A stretch of DNA of 64,000 nucleotides from Spirochaetia bacterium. GTDB taxonomy: Bacteria > Spirochaetota > Leptospiria > Turneriellales > JAOUOS01. The stretch is from assembly GCA_029880285.1 (NCBI GenBank), contig JAOUOS010000004.1:87679-151678 (forward strand), read 5' to 3'. Positions 19,024 to 27,284 of this stretch are shown one piece after another; within the stretch, counting starts at the first letter, position 1, and every line of letters starts with the position of its first letter. The notes beneath the pieces are model-generated. The model was not told where the DNA came from, searched no databases, and saw only the letters and a list, made by a program, of their open reading frames with translations. The position numbers and the translations under genes were made by a program.

Positions 19024-19695
19024 CTAATTTTTTAGAATTTTTTTTAATGTCATAAGAATTATTTTTATATCATACAAAAAAGATTGTTTTTTTATATACT
19101 CTAAATTTAGCTTTATTTTCTGAGGAACAATTTTTTTCATATAAAATTCTTCTATATTTTTTACGCCCGATAAAATTTTAGATTCATCTTTAAATTCTAA
19201 AGATGCTAAATCTGTAATACCCGGCTTTACTTGTAAAACTTTTTTTTGCTCGGTGGTATATAATTTAACAAATTTTTCAACCTCCGGCCTTGGACCAACA
19301 AACGACATTGATCCATTTAAAACATTAACAAGCTGCGGCAGCTCATCAATTTTATATTTTCTTAAGAAAAATCCCATTTTTGTAATTCTCGGATCTTTTT
19401 CGCCCTGAGTAATTAAAGTATCACTTTTTAATTTTAATTGGCGCATGGTTCTAAATTTATAGATATTAAAAAGTTTTTCATTTAAACCCACTCTTTCTTG
19501 TTTAAATATGCCGGGTCCTTTTGATGTGATTTTTATAAGAAAATATATAGCAAATAAAAAGGGAAATAAAAAAAGAAGACCAATTAAACTAAAAAACAAA
19601 TCAAAAACTCTTTTTATAAAAAGATAAAATAATTTTGTTTCTTGTTTGTTTTTAGGTATATTCAAAACATTTTTTTCTTTCGAAGCAATTGTCAT
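19024..19695 (-). CDS. undecaprenyl-phosphate sugar phosphotransferase (copy 1)
   Basis: A 223-aa bacterial sugar transferase of the PglC/WcaJ catalytic-core type. It has one hydrophobic hairpin (about 32-54), KRVFD before it, FRTM (near 80), KIDELPQLVNVL (near 125), GPRPE (near 145) and KPGITDLAS (near 170). It transfers a sugar-1-phosphate to undecaprenyl phosphate and so starts a glycan on the inner face. A second such enzyme is at 26542-27270. Acceptor and sugar cannot be read from sequence. Confidence 0.9.
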   Translation of the reverse strand: MTIASKEKNVLNIPKNKQETKLFYLFIKRVFDLFFSLIGLLFLFPFLFAIYFLIKITSKGPGIFKQERVGLNEKLFNIYKFRTMRQLKLKSDTLITQGEKDPRITKMGFFLRKYKIDELPQLVNVLNGSMSFVGPRPEVEKFVKLYTTEQKKVLQVKPGITDLASLEFKDESKILSGVKNIEEFYMKKIVPQKIKLNLEYIKKQSFLYDIKIILMTLKKILKN

Positions 19696-19722
19696 AATTT
19701 ATAAAAATAATTCTTTTATGCT

Positions 19723-20712
19723 TTACTTGTTTATAAAATTAGTTTTAATCTTGTTATGAATATAATTAACATCTGGATAATATATCTTCTCTAAAGAACG
19801 GCTCATAGGGGCAGGCGCCCAGGGCAGTGTTATTCTTACAGGCTTATGCGTTAAAACATTGGGTTCTATGCTTTCTACAACTGAAGCTATAATTTCTCCC
19901 GCGAGACCACAGGCTGCCCATCCCCCGTCAACTACGCATAATTTTTTTGTTCTTTTTACAGATTCTAAGATTATATTAACATCCAGCGGATTAATTACTC
20001 TCATATCTATAACATCACAGTGAATATTCTCATTTTTAAGTTTTTCAGCTGTTTCAAGACAAAGTAAAGTAGAATATCCTGAAGAAACCAGCGTTAAATC
20101 ACTGCCATTTTTTAATATTTTAGGTTTTATATTTTTTAAGTCTACAATTTCTATATCAGAAATTTCTTCTTCACGTTCGTAAAGCCATCTATCATCAATA
20201 TAAATTACAGGATCATCACATAAAACACTGGATATAAGAAGATCACGGGCATCTTGAACTGTGGCGGGCATAACTACTCTTAAACCGGGAATATGTGCAT
20301 ACCATGCATGAAGAGCCTGCGAATGCTGGGCGCCCTGCTCTCCGCCCCTGTTTATAACACTTCTAATAGTAATTTTAGGATTTGATCTACCGCCTAGCAT
20401 ATGCGACCATTTTGCAGCCTGGTTTACAATTTGATCGGCGGCTAATATCATAAAATCCATACGCGGATGAATAACAATTGGCCTGTAACCGCATAATGAC
20501 GCGCCAATAGCAGCACCCGTTATACCAGCTTCTGAAACAGGAGAATCAATTATTCTATGTTTACCAAATTTAACTTCAAGTTCTTTCATTGAATTGCCAA
20601 CATACCAAGGGCTCCATAATCCCTGCCCTATAGTAAAAACTTCTTGATAATTAGAAAGAAGATATTCAAAACCAAATCTTATCGCGTCAGAATATTTTAC
20701 CAATTTCTTCAT
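19723..20712 (-). CDS. thiamine-diphosphate dehydrogenase-type E1 beta subunit
   Basis: The 329-aa protein is a transketolase-like beta subunit of the two-chain 2-oxoacid dehydrogenase/decarboxylase type. Glu61 in DSPVSEAGITGAAIGAS is the expected ThDP-activating glutamate; QHSQALHAW and RVVMPATVQDARDLL, then a C-terminal domain with VIDMRVINPLD, follow. It sits 16 nt after the alpha subunit. No E2 lipoyl acyltransferase or E3 gene is present nearby, so it more likely decarboxylates or ligates for sugar synthesis than feeds the TCA cycle. Function in the locus is inferred. Confidence 0.88.
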   Translation of the reverse strand: MKKLVKYSDAIRFGFEYLLSNYQEVFTIGQGLWSPWYVGNSMKELEVKFGKHRIIDSPVSEAGITGAAIGASLCGYRPIVIHPRMDFMILAADQIVNQAAKWSHMLGGRSNPKITIRSVINRGGEQGAQHSQALHAWYAHIPGLRVVMPATVQDARDLLISSVLCDDPVIYIDDRWLYEREEEISDIEIVDLKNIKPKILKNGSDLTLVSSGYSTLLCLETAEKLKNENIHCDVIDMRVINPLDVNIILESVKRTKKLCVVDGGWAACGLAGEIIASVVESIEPNVLTHKPVRITLPWAPAPMSRSLEKIYYPDVNYIHNKIKTNFINK

Positions 20713-20728
20713 TGTTAGCTAAAATAAT

Positions 20729-21769
20729 TTATGCTGAATATACCAAATTTTTCAGATTTTCATCAGGAGGGAACTCTGATTTTTTTGCTGAAGCGATATA
20801 TTCATGTATCTCTTTTCGAATATCACTTTCTATTGTTTTATACGATATCTCGGTTAAAGATTTATTTTCGACCATAGCTTCTTTAAGTCTTTTTATAGGA
20901 TCTCTATTTTTCCATGCCGCTAAGTCTTTTTGACTTCTTCTGACACCTACATCAATATTTTCATCCGGCCCTACATGCCCGCGCCATCTATAAGTTACTG
21001 CCTCTAAAAAAGCCGGTTTTTGTTCTTTTCTTATAAATTCAATCATTTTCTTACTTTGGCTTACGACTTCAATTATATTATTGCCGTCTATTACATTACT
21101 TGAAATTTTATGCGCATGCGCAAATCTTGAAACCATATCGCTAGGCTGTCTTATTTTTATATCTAAGTGACTGGAATATAAATTATTTTCACATACAAAT
21201 AAAACAGGTAAATCGTATGCTGACGCGAAATTTAAAGATTCATGCAAAATTCCTTCTTCACAAGCACCATCGCCAAAAAAAGTTACCGCTATATGGTTCT
21301 TTTTATCGAACTTTGCAGCTAAAGCCGCTCCTACAGCAATGGGAATAGTGCCACCCACAATTGGCACAGAACCCTGAAAGCCTTTTTCTCTATCAATTAT
21401 ATGCATAGAACCGCCCATACCTAATGAACACCCATCAATTTTACCAAAAACCTCAGCTATTAATTGATAAATATCACCCCCCATCGCTAAATAATGGGCA
21501 TGTGACCGATGATTACCAAACACTTTGTCTTTACAGGTTAAATTTTCTGAGATCCCCGCCGCGATAGCTTCCTGCCCTATTGCTAAATGACATGGACATT
21601 TTATATCGCTACTAAGTATTAAGTTGCCAATTTCTTCTTCGATAAAACGTATTAATACCATTTTTTTTAAGAGTTTAATCAAAAACTCTTTTGAAAAATC
21701 AAATAAATTAACAGGTTTAGTAAAATAATTTGGATTTACATAGCCCTTTAAATCAGAAACAAAGCTCAT
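20729..21769 (-). CDS. thiamine-diphosphate dehydrogenase-type E1 alpha subunit
   Basis: The 346-aa product has the E1 alpha pattern: HLAIGQEAIAAG near residue 61, GNHRSHAHYLAMGG near 85-98, and the ThDP motif from GDGA (166-169) to ENN (194-196). It pairs with the beta subunit to form an alpha2beta2 enzyme that decarboxylates a 2-oxoacid. It lies 3 nt after the DegT-fold gene and 16 nt before the beta subunit. Similar pairs occur in some surface-sugar loci; the substrate here is unknown. Confidence 0.9.
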   Translation of the reverse strand: MSFVSDLKGYVNPNYFTKPVNLFDFSKEFLIKLLKKMVLIRFIEEEIGNLILSSDIKCPCHLAIGQEAIAAGISENLTCKDKVFGNHRSHAHYLAMGGDIYQLIAEVFGKIDGCSLGMGGSMHIIDREKGFQGSVPIVGGTIPIAVGAALAAKFDKKNHIAVTFFGDGACEEGILHESLNFASAYDLPVLFVCENNLYSSHLDIKIRQPSDMVSRFAHAHKISSNVIDGNNIIEVVSQSKKMIEFIRKEQKPAFLEAVTYRWRGHVGPDENIDVGVRRSQKDLAAWKNRDPIKRLKEAMVENKSLTEISYKTIESDIRKEIHEYIASAKKSEFPPDENLKNLVYSA

Positions 21770-21772
21770 TTA

Positions 21773-22885
21773 TTATCCTTTATAAAACCTACAGATTGTA
21801 TTGCAAATAAAATTTACGTCACTGTCTGTCAATGAAGTATTCATTGGCAATAATAAAGTTTTTTTAATTAAATTGTCGGTTCTAGGCAAAGATAATTTAT
21901 TAGAATGAAAATAATTTAAATGATGAACTGCCTTTCCCTCCCATGGTATAACAGTTTGAATTCCCTTTTTTTCAAGAAAGGTTTTTATATTTTCTCTTTG
22001 GTTTATTTCTATCTCGTAGTTTTGATATATATCAAAATAATTTTCACTTTCATTAGGCCCACAAGGCAATTTAATTTCTTCTAAATTATTTAGCGCATTA
22101 TTATAAAGGTTCGCGATTTCTCTTCTTCTGGTTATCTCATTTTCAATAATTTTTAACTTATAATTTAATACAGCGGCTTGAATGTTGTCTAATCTTGAAT
22201 TTATGCCCCACATTATAGTTTCACCAGATTTGTTTTTACCATGATTTCTAAATATTTTCGCGTATTCTGCTATTTTTTCATTGTTTGTTACAATACATCC
22301 GCCATCACCAAGACAACCAAGAATATTTGAAGGATAAAAGCTAAAAGCGGCGGCTTTGCCGAATGTTCCGGCGAACTGATTTTTATATTTTGAACCAAAA
22401 GCCTGAGAGGCATCTTCAATTATAGTTAAATTATAATTTTCTGCAAGGGCCCTAATGCCATTCATATCACAAGTTCTGCCGTTTAAATGAACAGGAACAA
22501 TCGCCTTAGATTTATTTGTGATATTTTTTTTTATACTTTCAATATCAATTAAATGCTCGTCATTTATATCTGCAAGCACGGGCACCGCGTTTAATGAATA
22601 CACGGCCTCAGCTGTTGCTATGTGAGTATAAGAGGGTAAAATTACTTCATCATTTTCTTTAATACCGGCGGCTTTTAATGCAATTATTAAAGCACTTGTG
22701 CCGCTTGAAACGCCTATCGCGTATTTAACATTTAAGAATTTTCGCAGGTTTTCTTCAAAATTTTCAAGATCCTTTTGCAAAACAAAAGCTCCGTGGCGCA
22801 TTACATCTTTAATTATATTTAAAATGTCTTCTTCGTATTTTGCGGTAAGAGCGGGATAATTAAAAAAAGGTATTTCAATATTCAC
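21773..22885 (-). CDS. DegT/DnrJ/EryC1-fold enzyme with Asn in place of the PLP lysine
   Basis: A 370-aa protein of the sugar aminotransferase family: GTSALIIAL (62-70), PSYTHIATAEAV (84-95), PVHLNGR (131-137), cofactor-binding EDASQAFGS (157-165) and AFSFYPSNILGCLGDGG (180-196). The family normally has FYPxK, where Lys forms the PLP Schiff base; here the codon at 22325-22327 is AAT, giving Asn187. Asp158, Gln161 and Ser182 remain. It may be a dehydratase-like member (ColD and E1 use His there), an inactive copy or a sequence error. First gene of the operon. Confidence 0.85.
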   Translation of the reverse strand: MNIEIPFFNYPALTAKYEEDILNIIKDVMRHGAFVLQKDLENFEENLRKFLNVKYAIGVSSGTSALIIALKAAGIKENDEVILPSYTHIATAEAVYSLNAVPVLADINDEHLIDIESIKKNITNKSKAIVPVHLNGRTCDMNGIRALAENYNLTIIEDASQAFGSKYKNQFAGTFGKAAAFSFYPSNILGCLGDGGCIVTNNEKIAEYAKIFRNHGKNKSGETIMWGINSRLDNIQAAVLNYKLKIIENEITRRREIANLYNNALNNLEEIKLPCGPNESENYFDIYQNYEIEINQRENIKTFLEKKGIQTVIPWEGKAVHHLNYFHSNKLSLPRTDNLIKKTLLLPMNTSLTDSDVNFICNTICRFYKG

Positions 22886-23167
22886 AATATAATTCCTAAT
22901 TAATTAAAGGTATATCCCTTATTAATGAAATCAATGAATCGTAAAGATAAATATATTGAAAATCATTGCATATTTTTATATTTAATTTTGAACTAGAGTG
23001 TTTTTTTAATAATTTCAAACACAAACAAGATAAAATCCCACCGCTATAGCGGTGTGCTAAATATTGTATGGAAAACTTATATTTCTTTTTATAAAAATGT
23101 CAAATCAACCATGATTTTTATATTTTATTCTCTTTAATATTGAAAATTTAATAAAATCAAAACCATA
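22886..23167. other. intergenic region with promoter of the six-gene operon (inferred)
   Basis: About 280 nt of very AT-rich sequence between the DegT-fold gene and the hairpin repeat. It holds one 16-bp palindrome (listed separately) and no ORF that I can support. The promoter for the minus-strand operon must lie here or just upstream, but I cannot single out a -35/-10 pair. Confidence 0.5.
23039..23054. promoter_or_regulatory. 16-bp perfect palindrome
   Basis: CACCGCTATAGCGGTG is self-complementary and stands out in AT-rich sequence. On the minus strand it is followed by GGGATTTTAT, so it could act as a terminator for the glycosyltransferase gene at 23316, or as an operator ahead of the operon at 22885. 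Confidence 0.45.
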
Positions 23168-23306
23168 TTAAGGGGACGTGCAAAAACAAAGAAAAGATTA
23201 AACGCAAAGACGCGGAGGACGCAGAGAAATCCGTAAATTCAACACTTTTCCTTTGCGTTCTTTGCGCCTCTGCGTTAAAAATCTTACTTATTACACAGCC
23301 CCTTAA
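23168..23306. repeat. hairpin (MITE-like) repeat element
   Basis: An imperfect inverted repeat of about 139 bp. The outer ends match (TTAAGGGG..GTG against CAC..CCCCTTAA), and the inner arms carry runs built on AACGCAAAGACGC and its near complement GCGTTCTTTGCGCC. Repeats of this wording recur in many unrelated bacterial genomes. It encodes no protein and ends 9 nt before the glycosyltransferase stop at 23316. The terminal sequence resembles insertion-sequence ends, so a non-autonomous element is likely. Confidence 0.7.
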
Positions 23307-23315
23307 TAAAACGAA

Positions 23316-24650
23316 TTACCTTCTCCTGCCTGAGTTCAGTTTCTTTTCAGATGAAATCTTATATTGTTTTACGATCATTTGAATATAGTTATAATAATCT
23401 GCGTATACTTTTTCTGCTTTATATTTTTCATTAAACAGATTAAGAGCGTTTTTTGATTTTATCTTTAATTCTTTAGGATTATTGTATATCTTGATTATTA
23501 AGTCTGCTGTTTCTTTAGGGGATAACCCGTCATAAATATATCCGCAATTGTTTTTTTGTATAAGATTGCCAACAACTCCTGAAATTGATGAAAGAATAGG
23601 CAATCCGCCAGACATATATTCAATTACCTTATTTGGTACGCTTAAATTGAAACTTTGGTACCCAATATATGGCGCCACCCCCAAATCAGATTTTTGCATG
23701 ATTTTTCGAATTTCTTCTTGCGTAATATACCCGGGAATAAAAATATTTTTTAGATTAATTGTCTTTTTCAGATATTCTTTTTTTCGCGGACCATCGCCAA
23801 AAATAAAAAATTTTATATTTTTGTTAACATTATAAAGAATTTCTGCAATACTTATTATATAATCAATATTAAACTGTTCGCTTAACATTCCGAAAAAAAC
23901 TATATAAAAATCTTTTTGTTTTTTATCTCTCGTATATTTTAATATTATGTTATTTTTAATTTTTAATTTATTCGGTTTAACTTTAAAATATCCATGAGGA
24001 AAAGCAGCATTAGGTTTATTTGTAATTCCCGACAAATGAAATGCCCAATTGATAATTTCATCTGTAATACTGGTTATTGCAAATGCATTTTTAAATATTT
24101 TAGCGGCAATATAATACGGGTAAAATAACAATATTCTTTTTATAAAAAAAGGAATTACCGGTATTAAATTAGCAAAATCTTCTGGCCATAAGTCTCTAAT
24201 ATCTAAAATGACAGGAATATTCTGTTCTTTGGCAAACTTTTCAACTTCTACACAAAGCCTCATGGGAGGATAACTTAATACAATTATATCTGGTTTTTCT
24301 AAGACTTTTACTTTTTTTAAAAAACTTTTCGCTAAAATTCGATGATTTATTAATCTTTTAAATGAAATATTTTTTTTATATTCCGGAGTTTTAATAAAAA
24401 ATATTTTATAATTTTTATTGATAGTAACAATGGTATCTTTATCAAATAAAGTTTCTTTTTTTTGATGAAAGAATGTAGAAGTTATCCAGGTAACGTTAGC
24501 GTTTTTTTCTGAAAAGATTTTTGCCATTAGGCCCGTTCGCATTAAGCGGTAATCTTTTCGCTTTACGGGAACAGGTTCGCCAGCTTTTATTAACCAAATT
24601 TTTAATTTATTTTTTATTATAATTGACTCTAAGTGCTTTTTACTTGACAT
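23316..24650 (-). CDS. glycosyltransferase family 4 (WbuB-like)
   Basis: The 444-aa product is a GT-B glycosyltransferase with a WbuB-like N-terminal half (GEPVPVKRKDYRLMRTG near residue 24, VILDIRDLWPEDF near 155) and a GT4 C-terminal half (YIVFFGMLSEQFN, PNKVIEYMSGGLPILSS). It would add a sugar to a lipid-linked glycan in the cytoplasm. It stands alone on the minus strand, divergent from the methyltransferase and 9 nt from the hairpin repeat. Confidence 0.88.
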   Translation of the reverse strand: MSSKKHLESIIIKNKLKIWLIKAGEPVPVKRKDYRLMRTGLMAKIFSEKNANVTWITSTFFHQKKETLFDKDTIVTINKNYKIFFIKTPEYKKNISFKRLINHRILAKSFLKKVKVLEKPDIIVLSYPPMRLCVEVEKFAKEQNIPVILDIRDLWPEDFANLIPVIPFFIKRILLFYPYYIAAKIFKNAFAITSITDEIINWAFHLSGITNKPNAAFPHGYFKVKPNKLKIKNNIILKYTRDKKQKDFYIVFFGMLSEQFNIDYIISIAEILYNVNKNIKFFIFGDGPRKKEYLKKTINLKNIFIPGYITQEEIRKIMQKSDLGVAPYIGYQSFNLSVPNKVIEYMSGGLPILSSISGVVGNLIQKNNCGYIYDGLSPKETADLIIKIYNNPKELKIKSKNALNLFNEKYKAEKVYADYYNYIQMIVKQYKISSEKKLNSGRRR

Positions 24651-24720
24651 TATGTCAATACTTTCTAAATTTTTTTATAAATCAAATCGAAATTAAATTT
24701 TAAATACAGAAATACTCATA

Positions 24721-25515
24721 ATGGAAGAAAGAAAAAAAAAAGAAGTAGAGTTTCATAACAAAAGAGAAATTGACAGACATAAACTTTCAGAAGAAGAATT
24801 TCAAAAAAAGTACTCTAATAAAAAATTTTATTCTATTACGAGAAAAAGTTCTGGCTATTTTTATAAACTAATGACAGATTTTTGCGCGAATAAAACCGCG
24901 TTAGATTATGGATGCGGCTTGGGAGGAACATCTTTAAGATTAGCTGAGGCAAAGGCTTTTGTGTATGGTATTGATATTTCAGATGAATCGGTAAAAACAA
25001 CTAAAAAATTATTAAAAGAAAATGGTTATGAAAAAAAATCAAAAATTCAGGTTATGGATGGAGAAAAATTAAAATTTAAAGAAAATTCTTTTGATTTAAT
25101 TGTTTGCAGCGGGGTGCTGCATCATCTAGATTTAAATTACGCATATCCCGAGTTATCAAAAATACTAAAACCCGAGGGTAAAATTGTATGTGCCGAGGCT
25201 TTGGGGTATAATCCAATTATAAACTTATATCGAAAAAGAACTTTAAATTTACGAACCGAATGGGAAGCGGACCATATACTAACCCTAAATGATCTAAAAA
25301 AGGCAAAAACATATTTCAAAAAAGTAAACGTTCGCTATTTTCATTTATTTACCATACTAGCGGTACCCTTTAGAAAAACACCGATATTTAATATTATCTT
25401 AAAAACTTTAGAAATGATTGATTCAATAGTACTAAAAATACCTTTTGTACAACTTATGGCATGGCAGATGATTTTTGTTTTATCTGAGCCTATAAAATCC
25501 GGTTCAAAAAAATAA
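24721..25515 (+). CDS. class I SAM-dependent methyltransferase
   Basis: A 264-aa methyltransferase with SAM motif I ALDYGCGLGGTSLRLA (near residue 59), acidic strand YGIDIS, motif around FDLIVCSGVLHHLD and post-motif LKPEGKIVCAEAL. The N-terminal 40 residues are highly charged (RKKKEVEFHNKREIDRHKLSEE). A sugar or lipid carrier is the likely substrate given the locus, but the sequence does not show it. First gene of a plus-strand run; the next gene starts 8 nt later. Confidence 0.88.
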   Translation: MEERKKKEVEFHNKREIDRHKLSEEEFQKKYSNKKFYSITRKSSGYFYKLMTDFCANKTALDYGCGLGGTSLRLAEAKAFVYGIDISDESVKTTKKLLKENGYEKKSKIQVMDGEKLKFKENSFDLIVCSGVLHHLDLNYAYPELSKILKPEGKIVCAEALGYNPIINLYRKRTLNLRTEWEADHILTLNDLKKAKTYFKKVNVRYFHLFTILAVPFRKTPIFNIILKTLEMIDSIVLKIPFVQLMAWQMIFVLSEPIKSGSKK

Positions 25516-25523
25516 AAGTATAA

Positions 25524-26483
25524 ATGCAATATTTTAAATTTGGGAATAATGATATATTCCTGTCAAAGATTGCTTTTGGCTGTGAACCCTTGGGGGGCAC
25601 TGACTGGGGTAAAACCGATGAAAAAGAAATCGTAAGTGCTGTAGGCCTTGCTTTAGAGAAAGGCTGTAATTTTTTTGACACAGCTGATGTTTATGGCTTG
25701 GGACGTTCTGAAAAACTATTATCAAAAGCTCTGGGTTCAAAAAGAAACGAAGTATTTATCGCCACAAAAGGCGGCGTTCGCTGGAAACAAAAACCAAACA
25801 AACAAAGAGCTGATATTTCATTTGATTTAAGCCCGGCTTATATTACAAAAGCCGTAGAACAAAGCTTAAAAAGGCTGAATATTGACCGTATACCTTTATA
25901 TCAATTACACTGGCCCGATAAAAATACTGCCATAGAAAAAACAATGGAAACTATGGCAAATTTAAAAAGACAAGAAAAAATTCAGTTTATTGGATGTTCA
26001 AATTTTGATGCCGATCTTATTAAAAAAGCAAACAACATATTAAAAATTGACTCTGCGCAGGGCCAATACAATATCTTAGAAAGAAATTTTGAAAAAACCG
26101 TTATCTCTGAATCAAAAAAGTTAAATTTAAATATTTTTACTTATGGGACATTGTTCCAGGGACTTTTGACCGGAAAGTATAATTTAAGTTCAAAATTTTC
26201 TGCGAATGATAGAAGAACAAGATTAGAACAATTTCAAGAGAATAAATTTAAAGAAAACATAAAACTAATTGAAGAACTTAAAGAAATTGCCCGAAAACAT
26301 AAAAAAACCTGTTCTCAAATAGCCATTCGCTGGGTTCTTGAAAATACAAATATTTCTGCTGTTATAGTGGGTATTAAAAACAAAAAACAATTGAAAGAGA
26401 ATTTCGAATCTTTAAATTTTACGCTTGATATTAAAGATAAAAATACACTGGATAATTATTTGAATAATAACAAAAATCTGTAA
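25524..26483 (+). CDS. aldo/keto reductase
   Basis: The 319-aa protein has the NADPH-dependent aldo/keto reductase catalytic set: Asp and Tyr in FFDTADVYGLG (50-60), Lys in ATKGGV (near 80), and His in YQLHWPDK (near 130), plus the C-terminal IRWVLENTNISAVIVGIK. It probably reduces a keto-sugar. It follows the methyltransferase by 8 nt and precedes the initiating transferase by 58 nt. A second aldo/keto reductase is at 47568-48452. Confidence 0.9.
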   Translation: MQYFKFGNNDIFLSKIAFGCEPLGGTDWGKTDEKEIVSAVGLALEKGCNFFDTADVYGLGRSEKLLSKALGSKRNEVFIATKGGVRWKQKPNKQRADISFDLSPAYITKAVEQSLKRLNIDRIPLYQLHWPDKNTAIEKTMETMANLKRQEKIQFIGCSNFDADLIKKANNILKIDSAQGQYNILERNFEKTVISESKKLNLNIFTYGTLFQGLLTGKYNLSSKFSANDRRTRLEQFQENKFKENIKLIEELKEIARKHKKTCSQIAIRWVLENTNISAVIVGIKNKKQLKENFESLNFTLDIKDKNTLDNYLNNNKNL

Positions 26484-26541
26484 ATACTTATATTTAAAAT
26501 AAACTTTACAGTACTGTTATAATCAATAAAAAGAAAAATAA

Positions 26542-27270
26542 ATGTTAAAAAGAATATTAGATATTTTTATAGCGATTTTTGGGCTTTTAATATCAGCGCC
26601 CCTTGTTTTACCTTTTATATTAATCATTTGGCTTACTGATTTTAAAAATCCGTTTTATATGTCTAACAGAGTAGGAAAAAACGGGAAACTTTTTAAATTA
26701 ATTAAACTTAGAACCATGAAAGTAAACGCAGATAAAAAAGGTATCGATTCTACATCGTTAAACGATCCGCGTATAACAAAAATTGGCCATTTTATAAGAA
26801 AAACAAAAATGGACGAACTTCCGCAGCTTATTAATGTTTTAACAGGAAGCATGAGCCTTGTGGGCCCAAGGCCAAACGTAAAAACCGAAACAGATATTTA
26901 TACAGATGTTGAAAAAGAACTTTTAACCGTCAAGCCGGGAATTACAGATATTTCTTCTACAGTTTTTTCAGATTTAGCTGAAATATTAAAAAACAGTAAG
27001 AATCCAAATTTAGATTACAATCAACTGGTAAGACCATGGAAAAGCAGACTAGGGATTATTTACGTAAAAAAGATGGGGATTTTTTTAGATTTTAAGATTA
27101 TTGGAATTACGATTGTTAATGGAATTTCACGAAAATTATCGTTAAAATTAATAACAAAATTATTAATTCAAATAAACGCACCCGAAGAAGTTATTGAGAT
27201 TTCGAAAAGAAAAAGCAAATTACAACCACACCCACCGCCGGGGGCAAATAAAATTGTCTTATCAAGATAA
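26542..27270 (+). CDS. undecaprenyl-phosphate sugar phosphotransferase (copy 2)
   Basis: A 242-aa PglC/WcaJ-type catalytic core: LKRILDIFIAIFGLL at the N-terminus, FKLIKLRTMKV (near 50), KMDELPQLINVL (near 90), GPRPN (near 110), KPGITDISS (near 132). It starts a glycan on undecaprenyl phosphate. With the copy at 19024 there are two initiators in the locus. A short extra tail (after residue 205, rich in Lys and Pro) is unlike copy 1. Confidence 0.9.
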   Translation: MLKRILDIFIAIFGLLISAPLVLPFILIIWLTDFKNPFYMSNRVGKNGKLFKLIKLRTMKVNADKKGIDSTSLNDPRITKIGHFIRKTKMDELPQLINVLTGSMSLVGPRPNVKTETDIYTDVEKELLTVKPGITDISSTVFSDLAEILKNSKNPNLDYNQLVRPWKSRLGIIYVKKMGIFLDFKIIGITIVNGISRKLSLKLITKLLIQINAPEEVIEISKRKSKLQPHPPPGANKIVLSR

Positions 27271-27284
27271 AGTTACTAAAAAAT

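Noticed and set aside
20387..20394. GGCGGTAG (ops-like) on the minus strand
   Set aside because: It falls within E1 beta codons (GGRS), not in the leader of any operon.
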